Under the pieces are notes generated by a model that had not been told where the DNA came from, did no database searches, and saw only the letters and a program-made list of their open reading frames with translations. DNA of 64,000 nucleotides from Streptomyces violaceorubidus (GTDB taxonomy: Bacteria; Actinomycetota; Actinomycetes; Streptomycetales; Streptomycetaceae): NCBI RefSeq assembly GCF_000717995.1, contig NZ_JODM01000022.1, forward strand, positions 62,001 to 126,000, in the 5' to 3' direction. Every line of letters begins with the position of its first letter. The stretch's first letter is position 1. A program made the translations under genes and the position numbers. Below are positions 44,030 through 52,453 of the stretch, piece by piece.

Positions 44030-44959
44030 TCAGCGCCGCTCCAGCGCCGGTTCACGCCCGCTCTCGCCGGTCCCCGTCCCCTGCGGCATCGCCGGGTGCA
44101 GGCCCAGCAGGACGATGCCCGCCACGACCGCCGCGAGGCCGCCCGCCTGCCACGCGAGCGCCCCGGCGTCGGTGCGCAACCGGTCGCCGAGGAAGCCGAC
44201 CCCGCAGGCGATGCCCGCGAGCGGCTGGGCCGCCGTCAGCGCGGGCAGCGACCTGCGCAGCGGCGCCGTCTCGAAGGCGCTCTGGACCAGGACCAGGCCC
44301 GTCACCCCGAGCACCACCACGGCGTACGGCTGCCAGCCCGTCAGCAACTCCGCGAGGCCGCCCGCCGAGAAGCGCCGGCCGCTCACCCGGGTCAACGCGT
44401 CCTGCACCCCGTACAGCAGACCGGCGGCCAGGGCCAGCAGAGTCGGGCCCCAGGTCAGCCGCAGGCGCCCGGCGCACAGCGTGAGCACGAGGGCGAGGCC
44501 CAGCATCACCCCGACGATCAGCCAGTGCCGCAGCGGACCGGTCACCGCGCTGCCCCCGCACGGCTCGCCCGCCAGGATGAACGCGGTCACCCCGCCCGCG
44601 AGCAGCGCGAGGCCGGCCCAGCCCTGGCGGCCCAGCGGCTGCCGGGTCTGGATGCGGGAGAGGGCGAGGGCGAACAGGAGGTTCGTCGCCAGGAGGGGTT
44701 CGACGAGGGTCAGTTCGCCGCCGCCCAGCGCGAGCGCCCCCAGCACCATGCCGGCCACCATCAGTCCCATGCCGGCCAGCCAGCGCGGCACCCGCAGGAG
44801 GTCGAGCAGGAGGCGGGGCGAGAGGAAGTCGCCCAGCGGGGCGCGCTCGGCCGCGTTCTGCTGGAGGACGAAACCGAGACCCAGACAGCACGCGGCGCAC
44901 ACGGCGAGGACCAGAACGAGAACCGACACGCTGCGTACCTCGATCATCAGTCGGGTCAC
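44030..44959 (-). CDS. DMT-superfamily permease
   Basis: A 309-aa protein of nine or ten membrane helices. The pattern LGFVLQQNAAERAPLGDF at the start and WQPYAVVVLGVTGLVLVQSAFETAPL in the second half resembles the DMT/NIPA-like group of magnesium or metabolite exporters. Start GTG 44959, or ATG 44947. The upstream gap to the idonate operon (44960-45118) shows no gene. Confidence 0.82.
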   Translation of the reverse strand: MTRLMIEVRSVSVLVLVLAVCAACCLGLGFVLQQNAAERAPLGDFLSPRLLLDLLRVPRWLAGMGLMVAGMVLGALALGGGELTLVEPLLATNLLFALALSRIQTRQPLGRQGWAGLALLAGGVTAFILAGEPCGGSAVTGPLRHWLIVGVMLGLALVLTLCAGRLRLTWGPTLLALAAGLLYGVQDALTRVSGRRFSAGGLAELLTGWQPYAVVVLGVTGLVLVQSAFETAPLRRSLPALTAAQPLAGIACGVGFLGDRLRTDAGALAWQAGGLAAVVAGIVLLGLHPAMPQGTGTGESGREPALERR

Positions 44960-45118
44960 GGGGGCGTCGGGGACGACTCTAGTGCGGGTGGGTGCCCTGT
45001 GCCGGACGGGTGGCGCATTAGGGGGCCGGAACGGGGGCGGCTGTCCGTGACGACGGCAGTGGGCCGATACGTCGTGACAAGTCTCCCTGTTGGATGGGGA
45101 GTTGCAGGGTTTTGGGGC

Positions 45119-46183
45119 TCAGGCGGCTGTCGGGGGCGCGTCGAAGTCCAGCAGCACCTTGCAGGACCGGCTCCGGTCCGCGGCCAGTTCGAAGGCGGAC
45201 GCCGCCTCCCGCACCGGCACCACGGCGCTGACCAGGGCGTCGAACGCGGGCTCGGCCGCGAGCAGACGCAGCGCGTCGTCGAACTCGCCGTCGAAGCGGA
45301 ACGCCCCGCGCAGCTCGATCTCCCGGCTCACCAGCAGGTTCCCCGCGAAGGGACTCTGCCCCGGGGGCAGCATGCCGAGCTGGACGACTGTGCCGCCGCG
45401 CCGCACCAGCCGCAGACAGGTGTCGAGGCCCGCGGCCACACCGGAGGCCTCGATCGCCGTGTCGACGTCCACCGGCCGGCCGGGGTCGTCCGGGTCGTCC
45501 GCCCGGACGAGGGTGTCGGCACCGGCGGCCCGCGCGTACTCCAGGGCCGCGGGCAGCAGGTCCGTCACCGTCACGTGTGCCGCACCCGCCGCCTTCGCCG
45601 CCGCGACCGACAGGCAGCCGATCGGCCCGGCCCCGGTGACCAGCACATGACGCCCCGCCAGGTCCCCGGCCCGGCGCACGGCGTGCGGGGCGACGGACAG
45701 CGGCTCGGCCAGCGCGCCCCGGCGCGGGTCCAGCCCGGTCGGGAGGGCGCGCACCTGTCCGGCGGGGACGACGATCCGCGCCGCGAAGCCGCCCTGGACG
45801 TGCGGGAAGCGGGCCGCACTGCCCAGGTACCGGGTGTCCCGGCAGACATTGCGCCGCCCGTCCACGCACTCCGGGCACACCCCGCACGGCGTCGCCGGGT
45901 GCACCGCGACGGACGTACCGGCCGCCGGACCGGCGGTGTCCGGGGAGCCGTACGACAGGACCGTGCCGACCACCTCGTGCCCGAGCAGCATCGGCTCCCG
46001 CAGGCGGAAGTCGCCGACGCCGCCGTGCCGCCAGTAGTGCAGGTCGGAGCCGCAGACGCCGCCGTAGCGCACGGCGACCAGCGCCTCACCCGGGCCCGGG
46101 CGGGGGACGGGCACGTCCTCGACCCGCAGGTCGCCCGCGCCGTGGATCACACAGCCCGGCGCAAGGGCCTTCCCGGCGCTCAC
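45119..46183 (-). CDS. idnD: L-idonate 5-dehydrogenase-like zinc MDR enzyme
   Basis: A 354-aa zinc enzyme oxidising L-idonate (or a similar polyol) to 5-ketogluconate. Catalytic zinc site: Cys44 (GGVCGSD), His69/Glu70 (LGHEVVG). The structural site is in CGVCPECVDGRRNVC, and the Rossmann motif is TGAGPIGCLSVAA. The GTG at 46183 overlaps the stop of the SDR (GTGA). It is the last gene of the gluconate/idonate operon. Identification is strengthened by the neighbours gntP, gntK and the IdnO-like SDR. Confidence 0.85.
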   Translation of the reverse strand: MSAGKALAPGCVIHGAGDLRVEDVPVPRPGPGEALVAVRYGGVCGSDLHYWRHGGVGDFRLREPMLLGHEVVGTVLSYGSPDTAGPAAGTSVAVHPATPCGVCPECVDGRRNVCRDTRYLGSAARFPHVQGGFAARIVVPAGQVRALPTGLDPRRGALAEPLSVAPHAVRRAGDLAGRHVLVTGAGPIGCLSVAAAKAAGAAHVTVTDLLPAALEYARAAGADTLVRADDPDDPGRPVDVDTAIEASGVAAGLDTCLRLVRRGGTVVQLGMLPPGQSPFAGNLLVSREIELRGAFRFDGEFDDALRLLAAEPAFDALVSAVVPVREAASAFELAADRSRSCKVLLDFDAPPTAA

Positions 46184-46941
46184 AGGACGCTCGTCATTCC
46201 GCCGTCGACGTACAGGATCTGTCCGCCGACGAAGTCCGCGGCGGGCGAGGCGAGGAACAGCAGCCCGCCCACCAGGTCCTCCGTACGGCCCCAGCGGCCC
46301 GCCGGAGTGCGTCCGCGCACCCAGGCGCTGAACTCCTCGTCCTCGACGAGCGGCCGGGTCAGCTCGGTCTCGATGTAACCGGGGCCGAGACCGTTGACCT
46401 GGACACCGAGCGGGCCCCAGTCGGCGCACATGCCCTTGGTGAGCATCTTCAGCGCGCCCTTCGTGGCGGCGTAGGGCGCGATGCCCGGGCGGACCACCTC
46501 GCTCTGCAGCGAGCAGATGTTCACGATCTTGCCGTGGCCGCGTTCCGTCATCCGGCACGCGGCCTCCCGCCCCACGAGGAAGGCGCTGGTGAGGTTGGTG
46601 TCCAGGACGCGGTGCCAGTCGGCGTCCGCGAACTCCAGCAGGGGCGCCCGCAGCTGCATCCCGGCGTTGTTGACCAGGATGTCGAGCGGGCCCACCCGCT
46701 CCTCGGCCTCGGCGATCCCGGCGGACACGGACGGACCGTCGGTCACGTCGAACACCGCCGTGTGGACCTCGCCGGGGAGCCCTGCGGCGGCCCTGGCGAG
46801 GCGGTCGCCGTCGCGTCCGTTCAGGATCACCCGGCAGCCGGCCTCCGCGAGGCCCCGGGCCAGCGCCAGCCCGATGCCCCGGCTGGAGCCGGTCACCAGG
46901 GCGGTGCGCCCGCCGATGTCGAAGAGGGGGTGGGCCGTCAT
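46180..46941 (-). CDS. idnO: Gluconate 5-dehydrogenase (IdnO-like SDR)
   Basis: A 253-aa SDR. Cofactor motif GSSRGIG at residues 18-24, NNAGMQLRAPLLEF (family-typical), catalytic Ser and Y-x3-K in PYAATKGALKMLTKGM, and C-terminal YVDGGMTSVL. It interconverts gluconate and 5-ketogluconate. It lies 39 bp downstream of gntP and is coupled to idnD. Confidence 0.9.
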   Translation of the reverse strand: MTAHPLFDIGGRTALVTGSSRGIGLALARGLAEAGCRVILNGRDGDRLARAAAGLPGEVHTAVFDVTDGPSVSAGIAEAEERVGPLDILVNNAGMQLRAPLLEFADADWHRVLDTNLTSAFLVGREAACRMTERGHGKIVNICSLQSEVVRPGIAPYAATKGALKMLTKGMCADWGPLGVQVNGLGPGYIETELTRPLVEDEEFSAWVRGRTPAGRWGRTEDLVGGLLFLASPAADFVGGQILYVDGGMTSVL

Positions 46942-46980
46942 CGTCGTACTCCCGTTCCTGCCGACTGGTGTGGGGTGCGG

Positions 46981-48378
46981 CTATATGACCAGGGACAACA
47001 GCAGGACCAGGGCACCGGCGACCACCGAGATGATGGTCTCCATGACGGACCAGGTCTTGATGGTCTGACCGACGTTCAGCCCGAAGTACTCCTTCACCAG
47101 CCAGAACCCGGCGTCGTTGACGTGGCTGAAGAACAGCGAGCCGGCGCCGATGGCCAGGACCAGCAGTGCGGCGTGCGTGGTCGACATGTCGGCCGCCAGC
47201 GGCGCGACCAGACCGGCCGCCGAGACGGTCGCCACCGTCGCCGAACCGGTCGCCAGCCGGATCACCACCGCGATCAGCCAGGCCAGCAGCAGCGCCGGGA
47301 TCGACCAGTCCTTGGAGATGTCCAGGACCATCTGGCCCACGCCCGAGTCGATCAGCGTCTGCTTGAAGCCGCCGCCCGCACCGACGATCAGAAGGATGCC
47401 GGCGATGGGCGCCAGCCCCTTCTCGACCAGGCCGGACAGGCGGTCCTTGCCGAACCCGGCGGGCCGCAGCAGCGTGAAGATGCCGACGATCACCGAGACC
47501 AGCAGGGCGATCAGCGGGTTGCCGATGACGTCGAAGGTGCGCTGCACCACGTTCTCCGGGTCGTCGACGATGATGTCGACGAGCGCCTTCAGCAGCATCA
47601 GCACGACCGGCAGCAGGATCGTGGACAGGGTCGCGCCGAAACCGGGGCGCTTGTCCAGCTGCTCCGAGGCGCGCTCGGGGATCATGCGGTCGGGAGCCTG
47701 GACGTCCACCCAGCGGGCCGCGTACTTCGAGAACACCGGACCGGCGATGATCACCGTCGGGATCGCGATCAGCACGCCCAGCGCCAGGGTCACACCGAGG
47801 TTGGCGCCCACCGCGTCGATGGCCACCAGCGGACCGGGGTGCGGCGGGACCAGGCCGTGCATCACGGACAGACCGGCCAGCGCCGGGATGCCGATCCGCA
47901 TCAGCGAGTAGTTGCCGCGCTTGGCGACCATGAGGACGACCGGGATCAGCAGCACGATCCCGACCTCGAAGAACAGCGGCAGTCCGATGACCGAGGCGAT
48001 CAGCACCATCGTCCACGGCATGGAACGCGGCGTCGCCTTGGCGAGGATGGTGTCCACGATCTGGTCGGCGCCGCCGGAGTCGGCGAGCATCTTGCCGAGG
48101 ATCGCGCCGAGGGCGATCAGGACGCCGACGCCCGCGACGGTGGAGCCGAGCCCGGCGGTGAAGCTGGTGATGACCTTGTCCAGCGGCGCACCGGCGAACG
48201 CGCCGAGCGCCAGTGACCCGATGGTCAGCGACAGGAAGGCATGCAGCTTGAACTTGGTGATGAGCAGGACGATGACGGCGATGCCCAGGAGCACGGCGAT
48301 GCCCAGCTGAGCGTGGCCCGCCGAGGTGATCGGCTCGACGGGGTCCGCTGCCAGCATCTCGACGCTGAGTCTGGTCAC
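46981..48378 (-). CDS. gntP: GntP-family gluconate permease
   Basis: A 465-aa importer of gluconate with about 12-14 helices. GntP signatures are GLPLFFEVGIVLLIPV, VPPHPGPLVA and SHVNDAGFWLVKEYFGL. It is the second gene of the operon, 91 bp after gntK. In S. coelicolor the gene order gntR-gntK-gntP (SCO1678-1680, recalled) is the same. Confidence 0.97.
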   Translation of the reverse strand: MTRLSVEMLAADPVEPITSAGHAQLGIAVLLGIAVIVLLITKFKLHAFLSLTIGSLALGAFAGAPLDKVITSFTAGLGSTVAGVGVLIALGAILGKMLADSGGADQIVDTILAKATPRSMPWTMVLIASVIGLPLFFEVGIVLLIPVVLMVAKRGNYSLMRIGIPALAGLSVMHGLVPPHPGPLVAIDAVGANLGVTLALGVLIAIPTVIIAGPVFSKYAARWVDVQAPDRMIPERASEQLDKRPGFGATLSTILLPVVLMLLKALVDIIVDDPENVVQRTFDVIGNPLIALLVSVIVGIFTLLRPAGFGKDRLSGLVEKGLAPIAGILLIVGAGGGFKQTLIDSGVGQMVLDISKDWSIPALLLAWLIAVVIRLATGSATVATVSAAGLVAPLAADMSTTHAALLVLAIGAGSLFFSHVNDAGFWLVKEYFGLNVGQTIKTWSVMETIISVVAGALVLLLSLVI

Positions 48379-48469
48379 GGTGGTTCCCTTGCGGTGATGG
48401 GGATTCGGGGGAGTACGGGGCCGCGCGCGCGGGAGGCGGCACGACCCCGGGGGATGTGGGTGCGGGGGG

Positions 48470-48997
48470 TTACCGAGCGGGCTCGGGGAGGTCCTTCAGG
48501 GCGTCGAGCGCCCGTGCGGTGATCTCCTCGGGGGTGCCGGCGACGTCCACCGCGACTCCCGCCTCGTCCGGCTGCAGCGGCTGGAGCGTGGCGAACTGGG
48601 AGTCGAGCAGGGCCGTCGGCATGAAGTGGCCCTGCCGGTGCGACATCCGGTCCTCGATCAGCTCACGGCTGCCCGTGAGATGCACGAAGACGACACCGGG
48701 AGCGGCGGCCCGCAGCCGGTCGCGGTACGAGCGCTTCAGCGCCGAACTGCTCACCACCCCACCGAGCCCGGCCCGCCCGTGCGCCCAGCCGCCGATGGCG
48801 TCCAGCCAGGGCCAGCGGTCCTCGTCGGTGAGCGGGGTGCCGGCCGTCATCTTGGCGATGTTGGCCGGGGGGTGGAAGTCGTCGCCCTCGGCGTAGGGAA
48901 CGCCGAGCCGGGCCGCGAGCAGGGGACCGATGGTGGTCTTCCCGGTGCCCGCGACACCCATGACCACGACGACGTGGGGGGTGTGCAGTTGCTGCAT
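48470..48997 (-). CDS. gntK: Gluconokinase
   Basis: A 175-aa P-loop kinase phosphorylating gluconate to 6-phosphogluconate for the pentose phosphate pathway. Walker A GVAGTGKT at residues 14-21, the GntK motif EGDDFHPPANIAKM, GTPLTDEDRWPWL and SSALKRSYRDRLR. The ATG at 48997 (MQQLHT) is preferred to the in-frame ATG at 49045. It is divergent from gntR and is the first gene of the operon. Confidence 0.96.
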   Translation of the reverse strand: MQQLHTPHVVVVMGVAGTGKTTIGPLLAARLGVPYAEGDDFHPPANIAKMTAGTPLTDEDRWPWLDAIGGWAHGRAGLGGVVSSSALKRSYRDRLRAAAPGVVFVHLTGSRELIEDRMSHRQGHFMPTALLDSQFATLQPLQPDEAGVAVDVAGTPEEITARALDALKDLPEPAR

Positions 48998-49022
48998 CGC
49001 ACTCTCGCTGTCTGCTGTCTTC

Positions 49023-49067
49023 GTCGACACCTGATGTCGACGCAACTGAAACTCATTAGTAGGACAA
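49023..49067. promoter_or_regulatory. Candidate GntR operator and second inverted repeat
   Basis: TAGTAGGACAA (49057-49067) fits the FadR-subfamily half-palindrome TNGTNNNACNA on both strands. GTCGACA-CCTGA-TGTCGAC (49023-49041) is a perfect 7-bp inverted repeat between it and gntK. Both lie in the divergent gntK-gntR promoter region. Confidence 0.65.
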
Positions 49068-49133
49068 CTTCAAGAGTCTGTGACATATAAGTCTGACTTT
49101 TTGTTCCAGTGACGTGCCCCGTACGCTGAGTGC

Positions 49134-49835
49134 ATGAGCACACCGGGCCGGGGCCTGCACGGCCGCGTTTTGGACACCCTCGGCCCCGCGATCACAGCGG
49201 GCGCATACCCCGCGGGCAGCGTTCTGCGCACGGACGAACTCGCCCAGCGCTTCGAGGTCTCGCGCTCCGTGATGCGGGAGGCGGTCCGGGTGCTGGAATC
49301 CATGCACCTCGTCGAGTCGCGCCGCCGCGTCGGCGTCACCGTCCTGCCCGAGTGCGAGTGGAACGTCTACGACCCGCAGGTCATCCGCTGGCGCCTGGCC
49401 GGCTCCGAACGCCCCCGGCAGCTGCGCTCCCTGACCGTGCTCAGGTCGGCCGTCGAGCCGGTGGCGGCGGGCCTGGCCGCACGGCACGCCACGGCGGAGC
49501 AGTGCGCCGAGCTGACCGAGTGCGCGCTCGGCATGGTCGCCAACTCACGCGGTCACCGACTGGAGGAGTACCTCTTCCACGACGTGGCCTTCCACCGCGT
49601 CATCCTCACCGCGTCCGGCAACGAGATGTTCGCCCGCCTCGGCGGCGTCGTCGCCGAGGTCCTGGCCGGCCGCACCCACCACGACGTGATGTTCGAGGAC
49701 CCCGACCCGGCCGCCGTCACCCTGCACGTCCAGGTCGCCGAGGCGGTCCGCGCCCGTGACGCGGAGCGCGCGGAGCGGCTGACCCGGGAGATCACGGAGG
49801 GCGCGCTTCAGGAGCTGGACATCCTGGCGCCGTAG
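49134..49835 (+). CDS. gntR: GntR (FadR-subfamily) gluconate-operon repressor
   Basis: A 233-aa regulator. The winged helix (TLGPAITAGAYPAGSVLRTDELAQRFEVSRSVMREAVRVLESM) is followed by an all-helical FCD domain with metal/ligand residues (HDVAFHRVI, H-x2-VAEAVRARD). It is divergent from gntK with operators between and should release DNA on binding gluconate or its phosphate. Confidence 0.94.
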   Translation: MSTPGRGLHGRVLDTLGPAITAGAYPAGSVLRTDELAQRFEVSRSVMREAVRVLESMHLVESRRRVGVTVLPECEWNVYDPQVIRWRLAGSERPRQLRSLTVLRSAVEPVAAGLAARHATAEQCAELTECALGMVANSRGHRLEEYLFHDVAFHRVILTASGNEMFARLGGVVAEVLAGRTHHDVMFEDPDPAAVTLHVQVAEAVRARDAERAERLTREITEGALQELDILAP

Positions 49836-49866
49836 GCCGCCGGGGTTCGTTCCGGGGGCGGCGTCG

Positions 49867-50241
49867 TCAGCCGAGGATCTCGCCGTCGACGTACACCCAC
49901 GCCCCGTCCACCCGCTCGAACCGGCTCCGCTCGTGCAGCGAACCGCCGCGGTAGGACGCCCGGAACGTCACGGTCCCGGTGGTGTGGAAGGCGGAGGCGT
50001 CGGCCGTGTCCAGGATCTCCAGGCCGGTCCATCGCATGCCCGGGTCCAGATCGAGCCGCGTCGGCCGGGTCCGCGGGTGCCAGGTGCGCAGCAGATAGCC
50101 CGCGTCCCCCTTCACGAAGGCGCTGTAGCGCGAGCGCATCAGGGCCTCGGCGCTCGGTGCGGCGGCGGTCCCGGCATGGAAACGGCCACAGCACCTCTCG
50201 TACGGCTCGGGTCGTCCGCAGGGACAGGCAGGGGTGCTCAT
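49867..50241 (-). CDS. YchJ-family protein with SEC-C zinc motif
   Basis: A 124-aa protein. The N-terminal zinc-binding SEC-C motif uses Cys6, Cys8, Cys17 and Cys18 (or His22): CPCGRPEPYERCCGRFH. An NTF2-like domain follows, with MRSRYSAFVKGDAGYLLRTWHP, the YchJ/UPF0225 signature. The ATG at 50241 is chosen over 50265. It is convergent with gntR. Function is unknown. Confidence 0.92.
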   Translation of the reverse strand: MSTPACPCGRPEPYERCCGRFHAGTAAAPSAEALMRSRYSAFVKGDAGYLLRTWHPRTRPTRLDLDPGMRWTGLEILDTADASAFHTTGTVTFRASYRGGSLHERSRFERVDGAWVYVDGEILG

Positions 50242-50296
50242 GGCGCCCACTGTAGTGGCGTGCACCGTGGGGGAAGAACGGCGGATGAAAAGCAGA

Positions 50297-50319
50297 AAAC
50301 CCCTGCTCAGCAGGGGTTT
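50297..50319 (-). terminator. Rho-independent terminator of the tRNA gene
   Basis: AAACCCCTGCT (50297-50307), one-base loop, and AGCAGGGGTTT (50309-50319): a perfect 11-bp stem 4 bp past the tRNA 3' end. On the minus strand a T-rich TTTTCTGCTTTT follows. Confidence 0.92.
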
Positions 50320-50323
50320 CAGC

Positions 50324-50411
50324 TGGTGTCCGAGGGGGGACTTGAACCCCCACGCCCGATAAAGGGCACTAGCACCTCAAGCTAGCGCGTCTGCCATTCC
50401 GCCACCCGGAC
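50324..50411 (-). tRNA. tRNA-Leu (anticodon GAG)
   Basis: 88 nt including an encoded CCA. Acceptor 5' GTCCGGG pairs with CTCGGAC. The anticodon arm is CTAGC-TTGAGGT-GCTAG, with anticodon GAG reading CUC/CUU. The long variable arm is GTGCCCTTTATCGGGCGT, and the T arm is GGGGGTTCAAGTCCCCC. It is of class II as expected for leucine. Not an occupied integration site in this genome. A strong terminator follows. Confidence 0.97.
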
Positions 50412-50488
50412 AAGGTGTCTGTCGCGCGGGTTTCCTCCCGCGGCGACGACGTAAACATTACCAGGCTTTCCGGGGTGGCCGATCACCC

Positions 50489-50517
50489 CCTCCTTGGGCC
50501 CGGAGGGCCCAGGGAGG
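50489..50517. other. Hairpin between tRNA-Leu and the M20 peptidase
   Basis: CCTCCTTGGGCCC and GGGCCCAGGGAGG form a 13-bp stem (one G-T pair) with a 3-nt loop. It may end leftward or rightward readthrough, or fold in the peptidase leader. Three CAGTGACATCGG-like units (50536-50572) follow it. Confidence 0.55.
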
Positions 50518-50584
50518 AGGATGAGGGGGACCCACCAGCAGTGACATCGGCACTGACATCGGCAGTGACAGCGGGAGGAACCAC

Positions 50585-51910
50585 GTGAGCGACTCGGGCA
50601 CGGCCAGGAGCGTCACCGGCGAGGAAGAGGTCGTCGACCTCTGCCGCGAGCTGATCCGGATCGACACCAGCAACTACGGCGACCACTCGGGGCCGGGCGA
50701 GCGCAAGGCCGCCGAGTACGTCGCCGAGAAGCTCGCCGAGGTGGGACTCGAACCGAAGATCTTCGAGTCCCACCCCGGACGCGCCTCCACGGTGGCCCGG
50801 ATCGAGGGCACGGACCCGTCCCGGCCCGCGCTGCTCATCCACGGCCACACCGACGTCGTCCCGGCCAACGCGGACGACTGGACCCACCACCCCTTCTCCG
50901 GGGAGATCGCCGACGGCTGCGTGTGGGGGCGCGGTGCCGTCGACATGAAGGACATGGACGCGATGACGCTCGCCGTCGTCCGCGACCGGCTGCGCAGCGG
51001 GCGCAAGCCCCCGCGGGACATCGTGCTGGCGTTCCTCGCCGACGAGGAGGCCGGCGGCACGTACGGCGCCCGCCACCTCGTGGACCACCACCCCGACCTC
51101 TTCGAGGGCGTCACCGAGGCGATCAGCGAGGTGGGCGGCTTCTCCTTCACGGTGAGCGAGCAGCGCCGCCTCTATCTGATCCAGACGGCCGAGAAGGGCA
51201 TCCACTGGATGAAGCTGACCGTGGCCGGCACCGCGGGGCACGGGTCGATGATCCACCGGGACAACGCCATCACCGAACTGTCCGAGGCCGTCGCGCGTCT
51301 GGGCCGGCACAAGTTCCCCGTCCGCGTCACCAGGACGACCCGGGCCTTCCTCGACGAACTCGGCGACGCGCTCGGCACCGAGCTGGACCCGGAGAACATG
51401 GAGGGCACGCTCGCCAAGCTCGGCGGCATCGCCAAGCTCATCGGCGCCACCCTGAGCAACACCGCCAACCCGACCCAGCTGGGCGCGGGTTACAAGGTCA
51501 ACGTCATCCCCGGCGAGGCCACCGCGCATGTCGACGGGCGTTTCCTGCCCGGGTACGAGGAGGAGTTCCTCGCCGACGTCGACCGGATCCTCGGACCGCA
51601 CGTGCGGCGCGAGGACGTGCACGCCAACAAGGCCGTCGAGACGACCTTCGACGGAGCGCTGGTCGACGCGATGCAGTCCGCCCTGGTGGCCGAGGACCCG
51701 GCCGCGAAGGCGGTCCCCTATATGCTCTCCGGCGGCACGGACGCCAAGTCCTTCGACGAACTCGGCATCCGTGGTTTCGGCTTCGCGCCGCTCAAGCTGC
51801 CGCCGGAGCTGGACTTTGCGGGCATGTTCCACGGGGTGGACGAGCGGGTGCCGGTGGAGGGACTCCAGTTCGGAGTGCGGGTGCTCGACCGATTCATCGA
51901 CGCGTCCTGA
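50585..51910 (+). CDS. M20-family metallopeptidase
   Basis: A 441-aa di-zinc amidohydrolase of the ArgE/DapE/carboxypeptidase G2 group. First metal ligands: HGHTDVV (His88, Asp90); the bridging Asp120 in GAVDMKD; catalytic Glu154 and ligand Glu155 in ADEEAGG; SGGTDAKSF; C-terminal His in MFHGVDE. GTG 50585 follows GGGAGGAACC. It cleaves an N-acyl or peptidic substrate in the cytoplasm; the specific substrate is unclear. It precedes the chaplin cluster but probably has its own transcript. Confidence 0.95.
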   Translation: MSDSGTARSVTGEEEVVDLCRELIRIDTSNYGDHSGPGERKAAEYVAEKLAEVGLEPKIFESHPGRASTVARIEGTDPSRPALLIHGHTDVVPANADDWTHHPFSGEIADGCVWGRGAVDMKDMDAMTLAVVRDRLRSGRKPPRDIVLAFLADEEAGGTYGARHLVDHHPDLFEGVTEAISEVGGFSFTVSEQRRLYLIQTAEKGIHWMKLTVAGTAGHGSMIHRDNAITELSEAVARLGRHKFPVRVTRTTRAFLDELGDALGTELDPENMEGTLAKLGGIAKLIGATLSNTANPTQLGAGYKVNVIPGEATAHVDGRFLPGYEEEFLADVDRILGPHVRREDVHANKAVETTFDGALVDAMQSALVAEDPAAKAVPYMLSGGTDAKSFDELGIRGFGFAPLKLPPELDFAGMFHGVDERVPVEGLQFGVRVLDRFIDAS

Positions 51911-51962
51911 TTCGCCCGTGCGTACGGGAGGCGACCGGGACGAGTGAATGCGCTCATAAGCT

Positions 51963-51990
51963 CGTAGCCTCATTACTCCCTCCTCGTTAC
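51963..51990 (+). promoter_or_regulatory. Candidate developmental (BldN-like) promoter of chpH
   Basis: CGTAGC, 16 bp, CGTTAC lies 52 bp before the chpH ATG. I recall the BldN consensus as CGTAAC-N16-CGTTGA, so both hexamers match in 4-5 positions. Chaplin genes are known BldN targets. A TAGGAGGAAC ribosome site precedes the ATG. Confidence 0.5.
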
Positions 51991-52041
51991 AGGTGATGCG
52001 ATCGGCAATTTTGGGATCGCGTTTGCCAACTAGGAGGAACA

Positions 52042-52275
52042 ATGCTCAAGAAGGTCGTCGCCGCCGCGGCTGCCACCGGTGGTCTGGTTCTCGCGGGCGC
52101 GGGCATGGCCGTCGCCGACTCCGGTGCCCAGGGTGCCGCCGTGCACTCGCCCGGCGTCCTTTCCGGCAACGTCGTTCAGGTCCCCGTGCACGTGCCGGTG
52201 AACGTCTGCGGCAACACGATCTCCGTGATCGGTCTGCTGAACCCCGCCTTCGGCAACGTCTGCATCAACAAGTGA
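52042..52275 (+). CDS. chpH: Short chaplin ChpH
   Basis: A 77-aa precursor; signal cleavage after AVA (25|26) leaves a 52-residue mature chaplin. The chaplin domain has HSPGVLSGNVVQVPV, VNVCGNTISVIGLLNPAFGN and two cysteines, Cys56 and Cys74, which form the intramolecular disulfide. Short chaplins self-assemble into amyloid fibrils on aerial hyphae. Under SigBldN-type control in known streptomycetes. A terminator-like hairpin separates it from chpC. Confidence 0.97.
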   Translation: MLKKVVAAAAATGGLVLAGAGMAVADSGAQGAAVHSPGVLSGNVVQVPVHVPVNVCGNTISVIGLLNPAFGNVCINK

Positions 52276-52305
52276 CGTTGTGCCTCGCCCCGTGAGGATC
52301 TGATT

Positions 52306-52348
52306 CCGTCGGTCCCGGAGTGCACGCCATGCGCTCCGGGGCCGACGG
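52306..52348 (+). terminator. Hairpin after chpH
   Basis: CCGTCGGTCCCGGAG pairs with CTCCGGGGCCGACGG (14 of 15 pairs, one T-G), loop about 13 nt, 30 bp after the stop. No U-tract. Confidence 0.7.
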
Positions 52349-52453
52349 CCTTTCGGGGGACATTCGAGGCGGGGGCGCGACGGCGACGCCGGAGTTCCGG
52401 CACTCTCGGCATTCTCGGTACCACGGGACCAGGACAAGGCAGGGATTCAGGAA

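Noticed and set aside
45119..48442. A single open frame of 1107 codons on the minus strand
   Set aside because: It fuses out-of-frame shadows of gntP and the SDR to the genuine idnD; three separate genes with overlapping GTGA and other starts explain the region.
50324..50411. tRNA-Leu as an integrated-element attachment site
   Set aside because: No integrase, excisionase or direct repeat of the tRNA 3' end nearby; it is an unoccupied tRNA gene.
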